The notes: generated by a model not told the origin, from the sequence alone. Positions 1-9,322 are shown, numbered from the stretch's first letter. The stretch: 64,000 bases of DNA from Salinilacihabitans rarus (GCF_024296665.1 NZ_CP100762.1:2914001-2978000), one strand, 5' to 3'. Program-made: numbers and translations.

Positions 1-163
1 GTTCCTGCTCGACGAGCGCGTCGAGGTTCGGGTAGAGCCGGCCGTGGGTCACCGGCTGGTCGATGTACTCGTTGATCCTGTCGAGAATCTCCTGACCGGA
101 CGGACGGTCCATCCCCGCGATGACGTACAGCAGGTCGCGTTGGAAGCCTGTGAGCTGATCCAT
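1..163 (-). CDS. PadR-family transcriptional regulator (N-terminal part, cut by window edge)
   Basis: The first 54 codons are visible, read leftward from an ATG at 163; the rest lies outside the window. The residues form the winged-helix start of a PadR repressor: LTGFQRDLLYVIAG for helix 1, then GQEILDRINEY, then the recognition-helix signature VTHGRLYPNLDALVEQ. PadR proteins bind operator DNA as dimers through this domain and usually sense ligands through a C-terminal part not seen here. It diverges from the Nudix gene to its right. Family is confident from the HGRLYPNLD motif; target genes are unknown. Confidence 0.85.
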   Translation of the reverse strand, partial: MDQLTGFQRDLLYVIAGMDRPSGQEILDRINEYIDQPVTHGRLYPNLDALVEQE

Positions 164-347
164 GGATCACCCTCTGAGTGGCGACCTTCACCGATTTGTG
201 GCTTTGTTATAGGGCTGGTACGTGCCGTCGGGCGATCGGAACGGCCGACGTATGGTCGGTAAGCATCGACGTTCCGACCGATCGGTCGCGCCGGCCCCTC
301 GCGGGCGCGTCGCGGCGCTTTTGAACGCACCGGTCGTAGCAGCGGCC

Positions 348-902
348 ATGTCGAGCGATCCGCTCGCCTGGGAGACCCTCGACCGGCGAGTAGCGTACAC
401 CTGTCCGGGTTTCGACGTGGTTAACGAACGCGTTCGACTCCCCGACGGGAGCGAAACCGACTTCGATTACCTCTCCGAGCCACCGAGCGTCTGCATCCTC
501 CCGTTGACGCCCGACGGCGACGTCGTCTGCATCGAGGAGTGGCGCCAGGCCGTCGACCGCGTCAGCTACGGGCTCCCCGCCGGCGGCGTCGAACCCGACG
601 ACGGCGACCTGACGGCGGCCGCCCGCCGGGAACTCGCCGAGGAGACGGGCTACGAGGCCGGGTCGCTCGACTCGCTGGTGACCGTCGAACCGGCCAACGG
701 CATCGCCGACGCGCTCTTGCACGTCTTCGTCGCCGCCGACTGTCGGCCGACCGCGGAGCAACGGCTCGACTTCAACGAGAGCATCCGCGTCCGGCCGACG
801 CCGTTCGAGGACCTCCTCGCGGCGGTCCGCGACGGCGCGGTCCGGGACGGCCGGACCGTGCTCGCGGTCTCGTACTACCGGCTGTTCGACGACGGCGCCT
901 AA
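348..902 (+). CDS. Nudix hydrolase, ADP-ribose pyrophosphatase type
   Basis: 184 aa. It hydrolyses nucleoside diphosphates linked to another moiety, most likely ADP-ribose or a related nucleotide sugar. The Nudix box is clear (LPAGGVEP, then RRELAEETGYEAG), with the REL-x-EE-x-G metal-binding core at about residues 92-99. The segment before REL is one residue longer than in typical ADP-ribose pyrophosphatases, so the usual acidic residue there is shifted. I chose the ATG at 348 because the reading frame upstream is Arg-rich and lacks protein character. The gene ends convergently 51 nt before the sequon-repeat gene. Confidence 0.85.
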   Translation: MSSDPLAWETLDRRVAYTCPGFDVVNERVRLPDGSETDFDYLSEPPSVCILPLTPDGDVVCIEEWRQAVDRVSYGLPAGGVEPDDGDLTAAARRELAEETGYEAGSLDSLVTVEPANGIADALLHVFVAADCRPTAEQRLDFNESIRVRPTPFEDLLAAVRDGAVRDGRTVLAVSYYRLFDDGA

Positions 903-953
903 AACGGGAGTCGGGCGAAAGCGATCCGCAACGTCTCGCCCGCGTCGCGTCGG

Positions 954-2327
954 TTACGCGCTCTCGTTGTCGGCTGCCTCGTCGGTTTCGTTGTCTGCGG
1001 TCTCGTTCTCGGCTGTCTCGTTCTCGGCGGTTTCGTTCTCGGCGGTTTCGTTCTCGGCAGTCTCGTTGCCGCCGTCCTGGAGTTGCTCCTGGAGCCCCTC
1101 GGCGTCGCCGACGGTGATCGTCTGCGCCGTGGAGTCCTCGACCGTCATCTGGCTGGCGGCCGCGGACGTGACGGTCTCGGTGGTGCCGGTCTCGTCGTCC
1201 ATCGTCTCGTTGTCCATCGTCTCGTTGTCCTCGCCGTCCATCGTCTCGTTGTCCTCGCCGTCCATCGTCTCGTTGTCCTCGCCGTCCATCGTCTCGTTGT
1301 CCTCGCCGTCCATCGTCTCGTTGTCGGCGGTCTCGTTGCCCGCGTCGTCCGCCTCCTCGGCGCTCTGGAGCGACTCGATCGTCATCGACTCGAACGTGAC
1401 CTCCTGGACGCCGAACTGCTCGACGGTGAGTTCGTCGATCTCCTGCGTCGTCATCTCGCCGTCCTGCGCGGTCTCGTTGTCGGCAGTTTCGTTGTCGGCG
1501 GTCTCGTTGTCGGCAGTTTCGTTGTCGGCAGTTTCGTTGTCGGCAGTCTCGTTGCCGTCCTCCTCTTCCTCGTCGTCACCGCCGAGCAGTCCCTCGAAGA
1601 AGTCGCCGATCCCCGAGAGGATGCCGTCGTCGCTCTCCTCGACGGTCAACTGCTCGATGGTCATCTGCTGGACGTCCATCCGCTCGATGGTCATCTGCTG
1701 GACGGTGAGCTGGTCGGCGTCCTCGTCGATCAGGTCCTGCGTGCCGGCCGTCTCGTTGTCCTCGGTTTCGTTGTCCTCCTGGACGGAGATGGCGGCCGCC
1801 TCGTCGGTCTCGTTGTCCTCGCCGTCCATCGCCTCGTCGGTTTCGTTGTCCTCGGTTTCGTTGTCGGCGGTTTCGTTGTCCTCGTCGTCCATCGCCGCGT
1901 CGTCCATCGCCTCGTCGTCGACTTCGCCTTCCTCGATCCGGAGGTCCTCGATCGAGACGTTCTCGAGTTCGAGTCGCTCTATCTCGATGTCGGAGATGGT
2001 CACCGCCTGGGTGGCGTTGTCCTCCTGGGTGGCGTTGTCCTCGCCCTCGTCTTCGGTCTCGTTGAGTTGCCCCTCGAGTTCCTCGCCGTTTTGCACGTCG
2101 AGCTGTTCGACGTTTAGCTCCTCGATGGTGGCGTTCTCGACCGTGATGTTCTCGAGTTCGAGTGTCTCCACCTGGAGGTTCTCGATCGTTGCGCTCACGT
2201 CTCCAGCGTCGCCCTCGTCGGTCGCCGTCGTCCCTGCGCCCGCGGCTCCCGCGAGAGCGGGCCCGCCCGAGAGGGCGACCAGCAGGGCGACGAGTGTGAC
2301 GCCGATTGCCTGCGTTCGTGATGCCAT
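954..2327 (-). CDS. secreted, extremely acidic N-glycosylation-sequon repeat protein with pentad (beta-helix-like) blocks
   Basis: 457 aa. An N-terminal Sec-type signal (TQAIGVTLVALLVALSGGPALAGAA) indicates export. The mature protein alternates two repeat types. Type 1 is a five-residue period, [VIL]-[EQ]-x-[LMIV]-[TDE], for example VETLE/LENIT/VENAT/IEELN/VEQLD and VQQMT/IERMD/VQQMT/IEQLT; it recurs in five blocks and resembles a beta-helix coil pattern. Type 2 is low-complexity Asn-Glu-Thr sequence (NETAD, NETAE, NETMDGED) carrying about 32 N-x-S/T sequons. No C-terminal membrane helix or PGF anchor is visible, so it may be released or non-covalently attached. I do not recognise a named family. 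An extracellular, heavily N-glycosylated stalk or coat protein is an inference. Confidence 0.8.
   Translation of the reverse strand: MASRTQAIGVTLVALLVALSGGPALAGAAGAGTTATDEGDAGDVSATIENLQVETLELENITVENATIEELNVEQLDVQNGEELEGQLNETEDEGEDNATQEDNATQAVTISDIEIERLELENVSIEDLRIEEGEVDDEAMDDAAMDDEDNETADNETEDNETDEAMDGEDNETDEAAAISVQEDNETEDNETAGTQDLIDEDADQLTVQQMTIERMDVQQMTIEQLTVEESDDGILSGIGDFFEGLLGGDDEEEEDGNETADNETADNETADNETADNETADNETAQDGEMTTQEIDELTVEQFGVQEVTFESMTIESLQSAEEADDAGNETADNETMDGEDNETMDGEDNETMDGEDNETMDGEDNETMDNETMDDETGTTETVTSAAASQMTVEDSTAQTITVGDAEGLQEQLQDGGNETAENETAENETAENETAENETADNETDEAADNESA
999..1070 (-). repeat. 15-bp tandem repeat encoding NETAE units
   Basis: About five near-perfect 15-bp units (plus-strand core tcgttctcggcggtt) encode consecutive Asn-Glu-Thr-Ala-Glu at the C-terminal end of the sequon-repeat protein. 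Third-base differences between units show some age. Length is a multiple of three, so copy-number change keeps the frame. Confidence 0.85.
1198..1334 (-). repeat. 24-bp tandem repeat encoding NETMDGED units
   Basis: Five almost identical copies of a 24-bp unit (plus-strand core gtctcgttgtcctcgccgtc) encode Asn-Glu-Thr-Met-Asp-Gly-Glu-Asp. Near identity at the DNA level points to recent expansion by slippage or unequal recombination. Confidence 0.85.
1467..1553 (-). repeat. 15-bp tandem repeat encoding NETAD units
   Basis: Six 15-bp units (plus-strand core cggtctcgttgtcgg or cagtttcgttgtcgg) encode NETAD. The two synonymous forms alternate, which suggests duplication of a 30-bp pair. Confidence 0.85.
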
Positions 2328-2540
2328 ACGAACGAGCCTAACGCGTAAGCGCGGGCTAAAACGAGGCGACTGTTACGTCGTTGTCTCGGTCCAAAGGACT
2401 GTTAGGTCCACGTAACGGTCGCTAATCGTCGCTTCACATGTCCGACCCGGAGACCGTCGTCCGCCACCCGACGCCACACCCCGCGGGGGCTCGACCCCGG
2501 GAACGGAACGTTTACCGGCACGCTCGCGAACAGTCGCTCG

Positions 2541-4022
2541 ATGCGCGAGCACTTCGAACTCCGGGAGACCGACGCCGGCGGGCGGATCGGCGAGCTGTAC
2601 GTGCCGCGCGCGGACGTCACCGTCGAGACGCCCGCGCTCCTGCCCGTGATTAACCCGAATTTGCGGACGATCCCGCCACGTCGGCTCGCCGACGAGTTCG
2701 GCGCCGAGATTCTCATCACCAACTCCTACATCGTCCACGGCACCGACGACCTCCGGGAGCGGGCCCGCGAGGATGGCCTCCACGAGGTGCTCGACTTCCC
2801 CGGCGCGATCATGACCGACTCCGGCTCGTTCCAGCTCGCCGAGTACGGCGAGATCGACGTCACCACCGAGGAGATCCTCGCCTTCCAGCGCGAGATCGGC
2901 TCGGACATCGGCACGCCCGTCGACATCCCGACGCCGCCGGACGTCCCCCGCGAGCGCGCCGAAGCCGAACTCGAGACCACCAACGAGCGCCTCGAAGTCG
3001 CCGACGCGGTCGAGACGGGCGACATGCTCGTCAGCGCGCCCGTCCAGGGCTCGACCTACCCCGACCTGCGCGAGGCGGCGGCCCGTCACGCCGACGCGAC
3101 CGACCTCGACGTCTTCCCGATCGGTGCGGTCGTCCCGCTGATGAACGACTACCGCTACGACGACGTGGTCGACGTCGTCGCCGCCGCCAAGCGCGGCCTC
3201 GGCGCCGACGCGCCCGTCCACCTCTTCGGCGCCGGCCACCCCATGATGTTCGCGCTCGCGGTCGCCGCGGGCTGTGACCTCTTCGACTCGGCGGCCTACG
3301 CGCTGTACGCCCGCGACGACCGGTACCTCACCGTCCGCGGCACCCGCCACCTCGACGACCTCGAGTACCTCCCCTGCTCGTGTCCCGTCTGCACCGAGTA
3401 CGCCCCGGACGACCTCCGCGCCCTCCCGGACGAGCCGCGAGAGGCGGAACTCGCCGCGCACAACCTCCACGTCACCTTCGCCGAGATCCGCCGGATCAAG
3501 CAGGCGATCCGCGCCGGCAACCTGCTGGAACTCGTCGAGGCCCGCGCCCGCGCCCACCCGACGATGCTCGACGGCTACCGCGCGCTGCTCGATCACGCCG
3601 CCCAACTCGAACGCACCGACCCCGTCTCGAAGGGCGCGTTCTTCTACGTCTCCCACGAGAGCGCCCGCCGGCCCGAGGTGCTGCGCCACCGCGAGCGCAT
3701 AGAGCGCCTTTCGGTCCCCGACTCGGTTTTTCTCACCGAGGGCGAGCCGTCGAGCGGCGACGAGTACGACGCGTCGTGGCGGGTCGTCCCGCCGTTTGGC
3801 CCCTTCCCGCGGGCGCTCTCGAAGACCTACCCGCTGACGGCGGAGGTGCCCGACCGGACCGACCGCGCGGCGGTCGAAGCCGCCGCGGAGGGGGTCGCCC
3901 GCCTCGTCGAGGCGAACCCCGGGAGCGAGTTCGCACTCGGCCACCGCGGCTGGCACGAGGCCGCGCTCGCGCTCGTCCCCGACTCGGTCGCCCTGATCGA
4001 CCTCACCGTCGACCGCGTGTAG
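2541..4022 (+). CDS. tgtA: tRNA-guanine(15) transglycosylase
   Basis: 493 aa. It exchanges guanine-15 in the D-loop of archaeal tRNAs for preQ0, the first tRNA-level step to archaeosine. Visible hallmarks: [14 protein letters not shown] near residue 90 (general acid/base Asp and substrate loop), [19 protein letters not shown], and the zinc site CSCPVC near residue 278 with a later His (AAHNLH). A TATA-like gtttac lies about 30 nt upstream, so the leader is short. It heads a same-strand group with the TRAM protein and arcS, matching their shared role in tRNA modification. Confidence 0.95.
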   Translation: MREHFELRETDAGGRIGELYVPRADVTVETPALLPVINPNLRTIPPRRLADEFGAEILITNSYIVHGTDDLRERAREDGLHEVLDFPGAIMTDSGSFQLAEYGEIDVTTEEILAFQREIGSDIGTPVDIPTPPDVPRERAEAELETTNERLEVADAVETGDMLVSAPVQGSTYPDLREAAARHADATDLDVFPIGAVVPLMNDYRYDDVVDVVAAAKRGLGADAPVHLFGAGHPMMFALAVAAGCDLFDSAAYALYARDDRYLTVRGTRHLDDLEYLPCSCPVCTEYAPDDLRALPDEPREAELAAHNLHVTFAEIRRIKQAIRAGNLLELVEARARAHPTMLDGYRALLDHAAQLERTDPVSKGAFFYVSHESARRPEVLRHRERIERLSVPDSVFLTEGEPSSGDEYDASWRVVPPFGPFPRALSKTYPLTAEVPDRTDRAAVEAAAEGVARLVEANPGSEFALGHRGWHEAALALVPDSVALIDLTVDRV

Positions 4023-4068
4023 CCGCCGTACCGGAAGGGCGAAGTTCCGCCGGCGGCGTCGGTACCGT

Positions 4069-4428
4069 ATGATCGGAACGGGATCGCTCGCGATCGGCCT
4101 CGTCGTCGGCGTCGTCGCGGTCGCGTGGGCGCTCCGGCGGCTCCGCGGCCGGCCGTCGGCCGACGAGCGCGCGTCCGCGCGCCGCCACCGCGAGGCGCAG
4201 GCGCGTGACCCGCCGGTCGAGATCGGCGACGAGTTCGAGGCGGGGGTCGTCGACTTCTCCCGGCACCACTCCGGCGAGCGCCACGCCGTCTGCAAGGTCG
4301 AGGGGTTCGTCGTCTTCGTCGAGGACGTTCCCGACGACCTCGAACGGGCGGACGCGATCCGCGCGAAGGTCCTCTCGTTCAACCGCGGGCACACCTCGGC
4401 GACGGCGACGTTCCTCGGACGGGCGTGA
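4069..4428 (+). CDS. TRAM-domain protein with N-terminal membrane helix
   Basis: 119 aa. Residues 5-24 (GSLAIGLVVGVVAVAWALRR) form one membrane helix followed by positive residues, so the rest should face the cytoplasm. Residues about 48-118 look like a TRAM/OB-type RNA-binding fold: EIGDEFEAGVVDFSRHHSGERHAVCKVEGFVVFVEDVP, then KVLSFNRGHTSATATFLGRA. TRAM domains bind tRNA and also occur in small archaeal RNA chaperones. Its place between tgtA (46 nt gap) and arcS (49 nt gap) suggests a link to tRNA handling; that function is inferred from position only. Confidence 0.75.
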   Translation: MIGTGSLAIGLVVGVVAVAWALRRLRGRPSADERASARRHREAQARDPPVEIGDEFEAGVVDFSRHHSGERHAVCKVEGFVVFVEDVPDDLERADAIRAKVLSFNRGHTSATATFLGRA

Positions 4429-4477
4429 CTCGCCGGCTATCGATAGCCTCTTTCACGCTCCGCCACCCAGTTCGGGT

Positions 4478-6235
4478 ATGACCGACTACTTCGAGATCCA
4501 CGAGCGCGACGGGGCCGCGCGACTGGGCGAACTCCGCCTCGAGTCGCCGCTCTCGACCCCGGCGCTCGTCGACGACGTCCTCGTCGACGCCGGCAGCCTC
4601 TGGTCGGCCGACCGCGAGGTACCCGACGGCGACGAGTCGCGGCTCACGGTCCTCCCCCACCGCGGGTTCCCCGGCGGCACCGCCGCCGAGGTCCGCGAGT
4701 CGTTCGCCGTCGACCACCCCGACGTCGACTACCCGAGCGCGGCCGTGATTTCCAGCGAGTCGCCCGCGGATCACGGAACGGACGCCTACGTCGTCTCCGA
4801 CGTCCAGTCGATCGTCGGCCACGGCGAGGCGCTCGTCGAGGCCGTCGTCCGGGTCCGCGAGGCGATTCCCGCCGACACCGCGCTCGTCTGCTCGGGCGTC
4901 GCGACCCCGCGGAACGTCGCCGTCCTCGCGTACGCCGGCGTCGACGCCGTCGACGCGACGCGGGCGGTCGTCAAAGGGACGCAGGGCAAGTACCTCACGA
5001 CCGAGGGCGAGTACTTCCTCGAGGACCTCGACGAACTCCCCTGCTCGTGTCCGGCCTGCCGGGGTCCGCGCGAGGACTTCTCCCGCGAGGACTGCGTCGA
5101 ACACAACCGCAACGCGCTCGCGGCCGAACTCGCGGTCGTCCGCCGCCGGATCCGCGACGGCCGCCTGCGCGACTACGTCGAGGGGCAGGCCCGCCACGAG
5201 CAGTGGCTCACGGCCGCGATGCGCGAACTCGACTCGCAGTGGTCCTACCTCGAAGAGCGCACGCCGATCCTCCGCGACGCCGCCCTCGACGCCGCCACCG
5301 AGGACGCCCTCCGGCGGGTGGAGATCCAGCGCTTTGCCGACCGGGTGACGACGCGCTACCGCAACCGCTTTGCGAACCCGCTCGTGCTCGTCCCGTGCTC
5401 GGCGCGGAAACCCTACAGCGAGTCCCAGAGCCACGAGCAGTTCCACCGCGCGATCCAGTGGCGCGCCCACCTCGTCTCGATCACGAGTCCCATCGGCGTC
5501 GTCCCGCAGGAACTCGAGACGACCTACCCCGCCCAGCACTACGACACCGTCGTCACGGGTCGGTGGTCGGAAGACGAGAAGCGGTTCGTAAGCGAGGCCC
5601 TCCGGCGCTACCTCGAACGCAACGAGTACCCGCGGATCGTCGCGCACGTCCCCGACGAGGGCTACCGCGACGTCGTCGAACGGGTCGAGGCGGAACTCGA
5701 CCTCGACGTCGAGTACACCGTCCCCGAGGGCGGCCACCCCACGGACGACGACTCGCTATCGAACCTCTCGGCGGCGCTGTCGGGCGAACTCAAGTACTCG
5801 AAGCGCGAGCGCGAGCACAACACCGTCCGCGCGATCGCGGACTACCTGCTCGGCGACGGCGCGGGCGACGCCCTCTTCGACGACGTCCGGACGACGAGTC
5901 GCTATCCCCGCCTGCAGGTCCGCGACGCCGACGAGACCCAGCTCGCGACGATGGTCCCGCAGTACGGCACCCTCTCGTTCACGCTGGAGGGGGCCGAGCG
6001 CTGGGTCGAGAGCGACGCCCCGGTCAAGCGCGTCGAGATCGACGGCTTCGTCCCGCACGGCAGCGTCCTCGCGCCGGGGGTCGTCGACGCCGACGAGGAG
6101 ATCCGGGTCGGCGACGAGGTGGTCGTCGAGGGGCCGAAGGCGTTCGGCGTCGGCCGCGCCGAGATGTTCGGCCGCGAGATGGTCGAGAGCACCCGCGGCG
6201 TCGCCTGCGAGATCCGCCACGTCGAGGAGACGTAA
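4478..6235 (+). CDS. arcS: archaeosine synthase subunit alpha ArcS
   Basis: 585 aa. ArcS adds an amino acid (lysine, in the described pathway) to preQ0-15 in tRNA; the radical SAM partner RaSEA then completes the formamidine of archaeosine. Domains: a TGT-like N-terminal barrel that lacks the DSGSFQ active-site motif, a zinc site CSCPAC near residue 189, a linker domain with the ArcS signature PCSARKPYSESQSH near residue 306, and a C-terminal PUA RNA-binding domain (about residues 505-580). The ATG at 4478 gives the family-typical start MTDYFEIHERDG. The partner RaSEA gene is at 34544-35620. Confidence 0.95.
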   Translation: MTDYFEIHERDGAARLGELRLESPLSTPALVDDVLVDAGSLWSADREVPDGDESRLTVLPHRGFPGGTAAEVRESFAVDHPDVDYPSAAVISSESPADHGTDAYVVSDVQSIVGHGEALVEAVVRVREAIPADTALVCSGVATPRNVAVLAYAGVDAVDATRAVVKGTQGKYLTTEGEYFLEDLDELPCSCPACRGPREDFSREDCVEHNRNALAAELAVVRRRIRDGRLRDYVEGQARHEQWLTAAMRELDSQWSYLEERTPILRDAALDAATEDALRRVEIQRFADRVTTRYRNRFANPLVLVPCSARKPYSESQSHEQFHRAIQWRAHLVSITSPIGVVPQELETTYPAQHYDTVVTGRWSEDEKRFVSEALRRYLERNEYPRIVAHVPDEGYRDVVERVEAELDLDVEYTVPEGGHPTDDDSLSNLSAALSGELKYSKREREHNTVRAIADYLLGDGAGDALFDDVRTTSRYPRLQVRDADETQLATMVPQYGTLSFTLEGAERWVESDAPVKRVEIDGFVPHGSVLAPGVVDADEEIRVGDEVVVEGPKAFGVGRAEMFGREMVESTRGVACEIRHVEET

Positions 6236-6358
6236 CTACTCCCGCTCGCCCGGACACGCCTTCAGCAGGTGCTCGCGGTAGACGGGCGCGGGGACGGATG
6301 CGCCACAGGCCTCGCACTCGATCCGTCGTCCCTCGTGGTCGCGGCGCTCGTCGCTCAC
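6236..6358 (-). CDS. micro zinc-finger protein, 40 aa
   Basis: GTG start at 6358, giving VSDERRDHEGRR, then CEACGASVPAPVYREHLLKACPG. Ligands are spaced C-x2-C-x11-H-x4-C, a single C2HC zinc knuckle. Upstream in-frame sequence is Arg-rich and non-protein-like, so the short form is preferred. It lies convergent to arcS with the two stop codons adjacent. Haloarchaea encode many such one-domain zinc-finger microproteins, some affecting stress responses or biofilms; the role here is unknown. Confidence 0.65.
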   Translation of the reverse strand: MSDERRDHEGRRIECEACGASVPAPVYREHLLKACPGERE

Positions 6359-6504
6359 GTCCACGCCGTCTCCGCCGCGACGGGTAACGGTTTCCCCGCC
6401 TCGCCGCCGTCGGGTCCCGTCTCCCCTCGTCGACCGCCCTCGCCCCCGTTCGTCCCGGTTTCGGACTGGTCCGTTTGCCCGACTTACTGTCAACCGAGCT
6501 ATCT

Positions 6505-6511
6505 GTTTTAT
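6505..6511 (+). promoter_or_regulatory. TATA-like box of the DUF308 gene
   Basis: The sequence gttttat sits 34-40 nt before the ATG at 6545, so transcription would start roughly 10 nt upstream of the start codon. The surrounding AT-rich stretch contrasts with flanking GC-rich DNA. Confidence 0.5.
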
Positions 6512-6544
6512 CATCTCACACGTCGTACGACTAGTGTGGTTACA

Positions 6545-7141
6545 ATGAGCACAGTTACTCCCGACGCCGACTCCCCCGGCTACTCACTCCGGACCGGCTG
6601 GCGCACCCTCGCGCTCGCCGGCGGTATCGTCGCCCTCCTCGGCATCGCCGCGATGGCGTTCCCGTTCGTCTCGAGCATCTCGGTCGCGATCGGACTCGCC
6701 GCGGTATTTCTCGTCTCGGCGGTCGTCCACGCGGCCCACGCGTTCACCGCCCGCGGCTGGCGCGGCAGGCTGTGGCAACTCGCGCTCGCGGCGATCACCG
6801 CCATTGCCGCCGTCGTCTTGCTCGCGAACCCGATCCTCGGCCTCGCGAGCCTGACGCTCCTGCTCGTCGCCTACCTGATCGTCGACGGCGCGGCGGAACT
6901 CTGGATGTCGGCCCGGATGGCCGGCGAGTCCGGCCGCGTCGGCATCGCCGCCAGCGGCGCGATCTCGCTCGTCCTGGCGGCGATGCTCTGGATCGGCTTC
7001 CCCGCCGACGCCGTGTGGGCGATCGGCCTGCTCGTCGGCGTGAGCCTGTTCGTGACCGGCCTCTCGATGGCGTTCGTCGCCTACGCGGGCCGCGCGGTCG
7101 ACGACACCGCCCGGGCGCCGGCCCAGCCCCGCGGCGCCTGA
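6545..7141 (+). CDS. DUF308 (HdeD-like) integral membrane protein
   Basis: 198 aa with six predicted membrane helices arranged as three related hairpins (LALAGGIVALLGIAAMAF, VAIGLAAVFLVSAVVHAAHAF, WQLALAAITAIAAVVLLANP, and so on). The Asn-Pro after a helix (LLANPILGLASLTLLL) and the LIVDGAAELW segment are typical of DUF308/HdeD proteins. The bacterial HdeD member is linked to acid resistance; no function is established for haloarchaeal members. It has its own TATA box and ends convergently with the receiver-GAF-HTH regulator. Confidence 0.8.
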   Translation: MSTVTPDADSPGYSLRTGWRTLALAGGIVALLGIAAMAFPFVSSISVAIGLAAVFLVSAVVHAAHAFTARGWRGRLWQLALAAITAIAAVVLLANPILGLASLTLLLVAYLIVDGAAELWMSARMAGESGRVGIAASGAISLVLAAMLWIGFPADAVWAIGLLVGVSLFVTGLSMAFVAYAGRAVDDTARAPAQPRGA

Positions 7142-7166
7142 GCATCCGGGCCTCCCTCTTTTCCCC

Positions 7167-8846
7167 TTACTCCGAGCGTTCGCTCTCCTCGGCCTCGCCG
7201 AAGACCTCCTCGAAGAACTTCCGCTCGGCCGCCCGGAGGTGCTGGGTGAACGTCGCCGGCGAGATGTCCAGTCGCTCGGCGACCTCCTTGCCGCTCGTCG
7301 TCCGCGGCCACTCGAAGTACCCCGCCGCGACGGCCGTCTCGAGGGCGGCGTGTTGTTTCTCCGTGAGCTTCCGTTCGAGGGTCGCGTACTCCGGGAGCCG
7401 GTTCTCGTCGCGCTGGATCGTCCGCTGGGCGACGTACTCGACGCCCGCGAACGCGCTCTCGACCGTCTCGATGAACTGGCCCGTGTCGCTGCGCTGGGGG
7501 AGTTCGACCACGACCCGGAACTCGCCGTCGTCGACGGTCGCCGACTGCACCCGGCCGCCGTGGGTCGCGACCGTCTCGAACAGCGGCACCTCCCGCGAGG
7601 CGATCAGTTCGAACTCGTAGTCGGTCCGCCCCTGCGTGAGCGCGCGCATCTCCTCGAGGAAGTCGGTTCGCTCGACGGCCTCCGCGAACGGCTCCCGCGG
7701 GACGTCCGTCGCCGAGCCGTAGATCAGCGTGTCCTCGCCGCTGCGGATCAGCCGCTCGAACCGCAGGCACCCCTCCTCGGCCGCCGAGAGGTCGACGAGC
7801 GGCTCCGCGACGCCCCCGACCCGGAACTCGAGTTCGAGCGCCGCGTCCGTCAGCAGCGCGTCCTTGCGTTCGAGCGCGGTGATCGCGTGGCCGACGATCT
7901 CCCCCAGTCGGGCGAGGACCTCGACTTCGGTCTCGGAGAACGCGTCGGGCGTGCCCGCGTAGACGTTGAGCACGCCGTGGAGCAACTCCCCGTAGACGAT
8001 CGGGATCGCCGCCGACGACCGGTAGCCCCGCTCTCGGGCGTCCTCGCGCCACGGTTCGAACGACGGGTCCGTCTCGATGTCGCGGACGACCTGCAGTTCC
8101 TTCGTGCGGACCGCCTCCCCGGCGGGGCCGCGTGCGGTCGGGCTATTGTCGACCGTGACCGTGATCTCGTCGAGGTACCCCTCCTCGACGCCGGCCGAGA
8201 CCGTCGGCGTCACCTGCTGTCGGCCGGGCGCCACCTCGCCGATCCAGGCGAACCGGTAGGCGTCCGACTCCGCGAGGCGGTCACAGACCACCTGTTCGAG
8301 CTCCTCCCGCGTCGACATCCGGATGACGGCGTGGGTGACGTCCTGTCCGATCCGGTTGAGCCGGTTGAGCGCCTCTAGCTGGCGGCGCCTGCGGGCGCGC
8401 TCGAGTTCCTGTTGCTTGCGCTCGATCGCGTGCTGGATCGAGCGCACGAGCAGCGCGCTCGTCACCTCGTCTTTGACGAGGTAGTCCTCGGCGCCCCGTC
8501 CGATCGCCTCGATCCCGGTCCGCTGGTCGCGCAGGCCCGTGAGGACGACGATCGGCGCCTCCTCGTCCGCGCTCTCGACGGCCTCCAGCGTCTCGAGGCC
8601 GTCGCTGTCGGGCAGGTTCAGGTCGAGCAGGACGACGTCCGGGTCGTGCTCCTCGAGGTACTCGAGGCCGTCGGCCAGACGGTTCTCGCGGTGGATTCGG
8701 GGACGACCCGCCGTCGACCGCTCCGGATCGATCCGCCGGGGGAGTTCGCGGACGTCGCTCAGCATCTCCTCGATGAGGCGGGCGTCGCCGGGGTTGTCCT
8801 CGACGAGGAGGACGTCGAGTTCGTCGTCGTCGTTCGCGTCGGTCAT
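7167..8846 (-). CDS. response regulator - GAF - bacterio-opsin-activator HTH_10 protein
   Basis: 559 aa. Order: receiver domain (acidic pair in [12 protein letters not shown], phospho-acceptor Asp about residue 75 in [13 protein letters not shown], Lys in YLVKDEV), short coiled segment (about 140-175), GAF domain (about 185-350, [10 protein letters not shown] ... [30 protein letters not shown]), a BAT-associated module, and C-terminal HTH_10 ([22 protein letters not shown], then [27 protein letters not shown]). Such proteins join a phosphorelay input directly to DNA binding. It is the last gene of a three-gene set, overlapping the preceding receiver gene by 4 nt (ATGA), which implies coupled translation. 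Confidence 0.9.
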   Translation of the reverse strand: MTDANDDDELDVLLVEDNPGDARLIEEMLSDVRELPRRIDPERSTAGRPRIHRENRLADGLEYLEEHDPDVVLLDLNLPDSDGLETLEAVESADEEAPIVVLTGLRDQRTGIEAIGRGAEDYLVKDEVTSALLVRSIQHAIERKQQELERARRRRQLEALNRLNRIGQDVTHAVIRMSTREELEQVVCDRLAESDAYRFAWIGEVAPGRQQVTPTVSAGVEEGYLDEITVTVDNSPTARGPAGEAVRTKELQVVRDIETDPSFEPWREDARERGYRSSAAIPIVYGELLHGVLNVYAGTPDAFSETEVEVLARLGEIVGHAITALERKDALLTDAALELEFRVGGVAEPLVDLSAAEEGCLRFERLIRSGEDTLIYGSATDVPREPFAEAVERTDFLEEMRALTQGRTDYEFELIASREVPLFETVATHGGRVQSATVDDGEFRVVVELPQRSDTGQFIETVESAFAGVEYVAQRTIQRDENRLPEYATLERKLTEKQHAALETAVAAGYFEWPRTTSGKEVAERLDISPATFTQHLRAAERKFFEEVFGEAEESERSE

Positions 8847-9322
8847 TGCGGATCCCCGTTCGGCGGGAGGCGCACGACGCTGAACCAGAAGGTCTCGAAA
8901 GACCGGATCGTGTCGATGAACGCCTCCGGGTCGATCGGCTTCGTGAGGTAGGCGTTGGCGTGGTGTTCGTACGACTTCACGATGTCCTCCTCCGCTTTGG
9001 AACTGGTCAGGACGACGACCGGGATGCACTTGAGGTCGTCGTCGCTTTTGAGTTCCGCGAGCACCTCGTCCCCGTTCTTGCGCGGCAGGTTCAGGTCGAG
9101 GAGGACGAGGTCCGGCCGGGGGGCGTCCGCGTACTCGCCCTCCTGCCGGACGAACGAGAGCGCCTCGACCCCGTCGGTCGCGACGTGGAGGTTGTTCTCG
9201 ATCCGCCCCTCCTTGAACGCCTCCCGCGTGAGTCGAACGTCGCCGGGGTTGTCCTCGACGAGGAGGATATCGATCGGCTCGCCGTCATCGCCCGCGTCGG
9301 GCGCGTCGTTCTCGTCGGTCAT
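8843..9322 (-). CDS. single-domain response regulator (Rcp1-like)
   Basis: 159 aa, a lone receiver domain. Acidic pocket [13 protein letters not shown], phospho-acceptor Asp about residue 76 ([17 protein letters not shown]), Thr/Ser in [13 protein letters not shown], Lys in YLTKPID; the tail [15 protein letters not shown] matches Rcp1/CheY-like phytochrome-type regulators. It has no output domain, so it should act by protein contacts. It is coupled on both sides by 4-nt ATGA overlaps: upstream to the kinase remnant and downstream to the HTH_10 regulator. Confidence 0.92.
   Translation of the reverse strand: MTDENDAPDAGDDGEPIDILLVEDNPGDVRLTREAFKEGRIENNLHVATDGVEALSFVRQEGEYADAPRPDLVLLDLNLPRKNGDEVLAELKSDDDLKCIPVVVLTSSKAEEDIVKSYEHHANAYLTKPIDPEAFIDTIRSFETFWFSVVRLPPNGDPQ

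Noticed and set aside
999-1553. Possible CRISPR or intergenic satellite
   Set aside because: The repeats are 15 or 24 bp, in frame, and encode NET-rich protein sequence; no spacers.
2438-2653. 71-codon frame upstream of tgtA
   Set aside because: It overlaps the tgtA start in another frame and becomes Arg-rich; the first dozen residues alone are not convincing.
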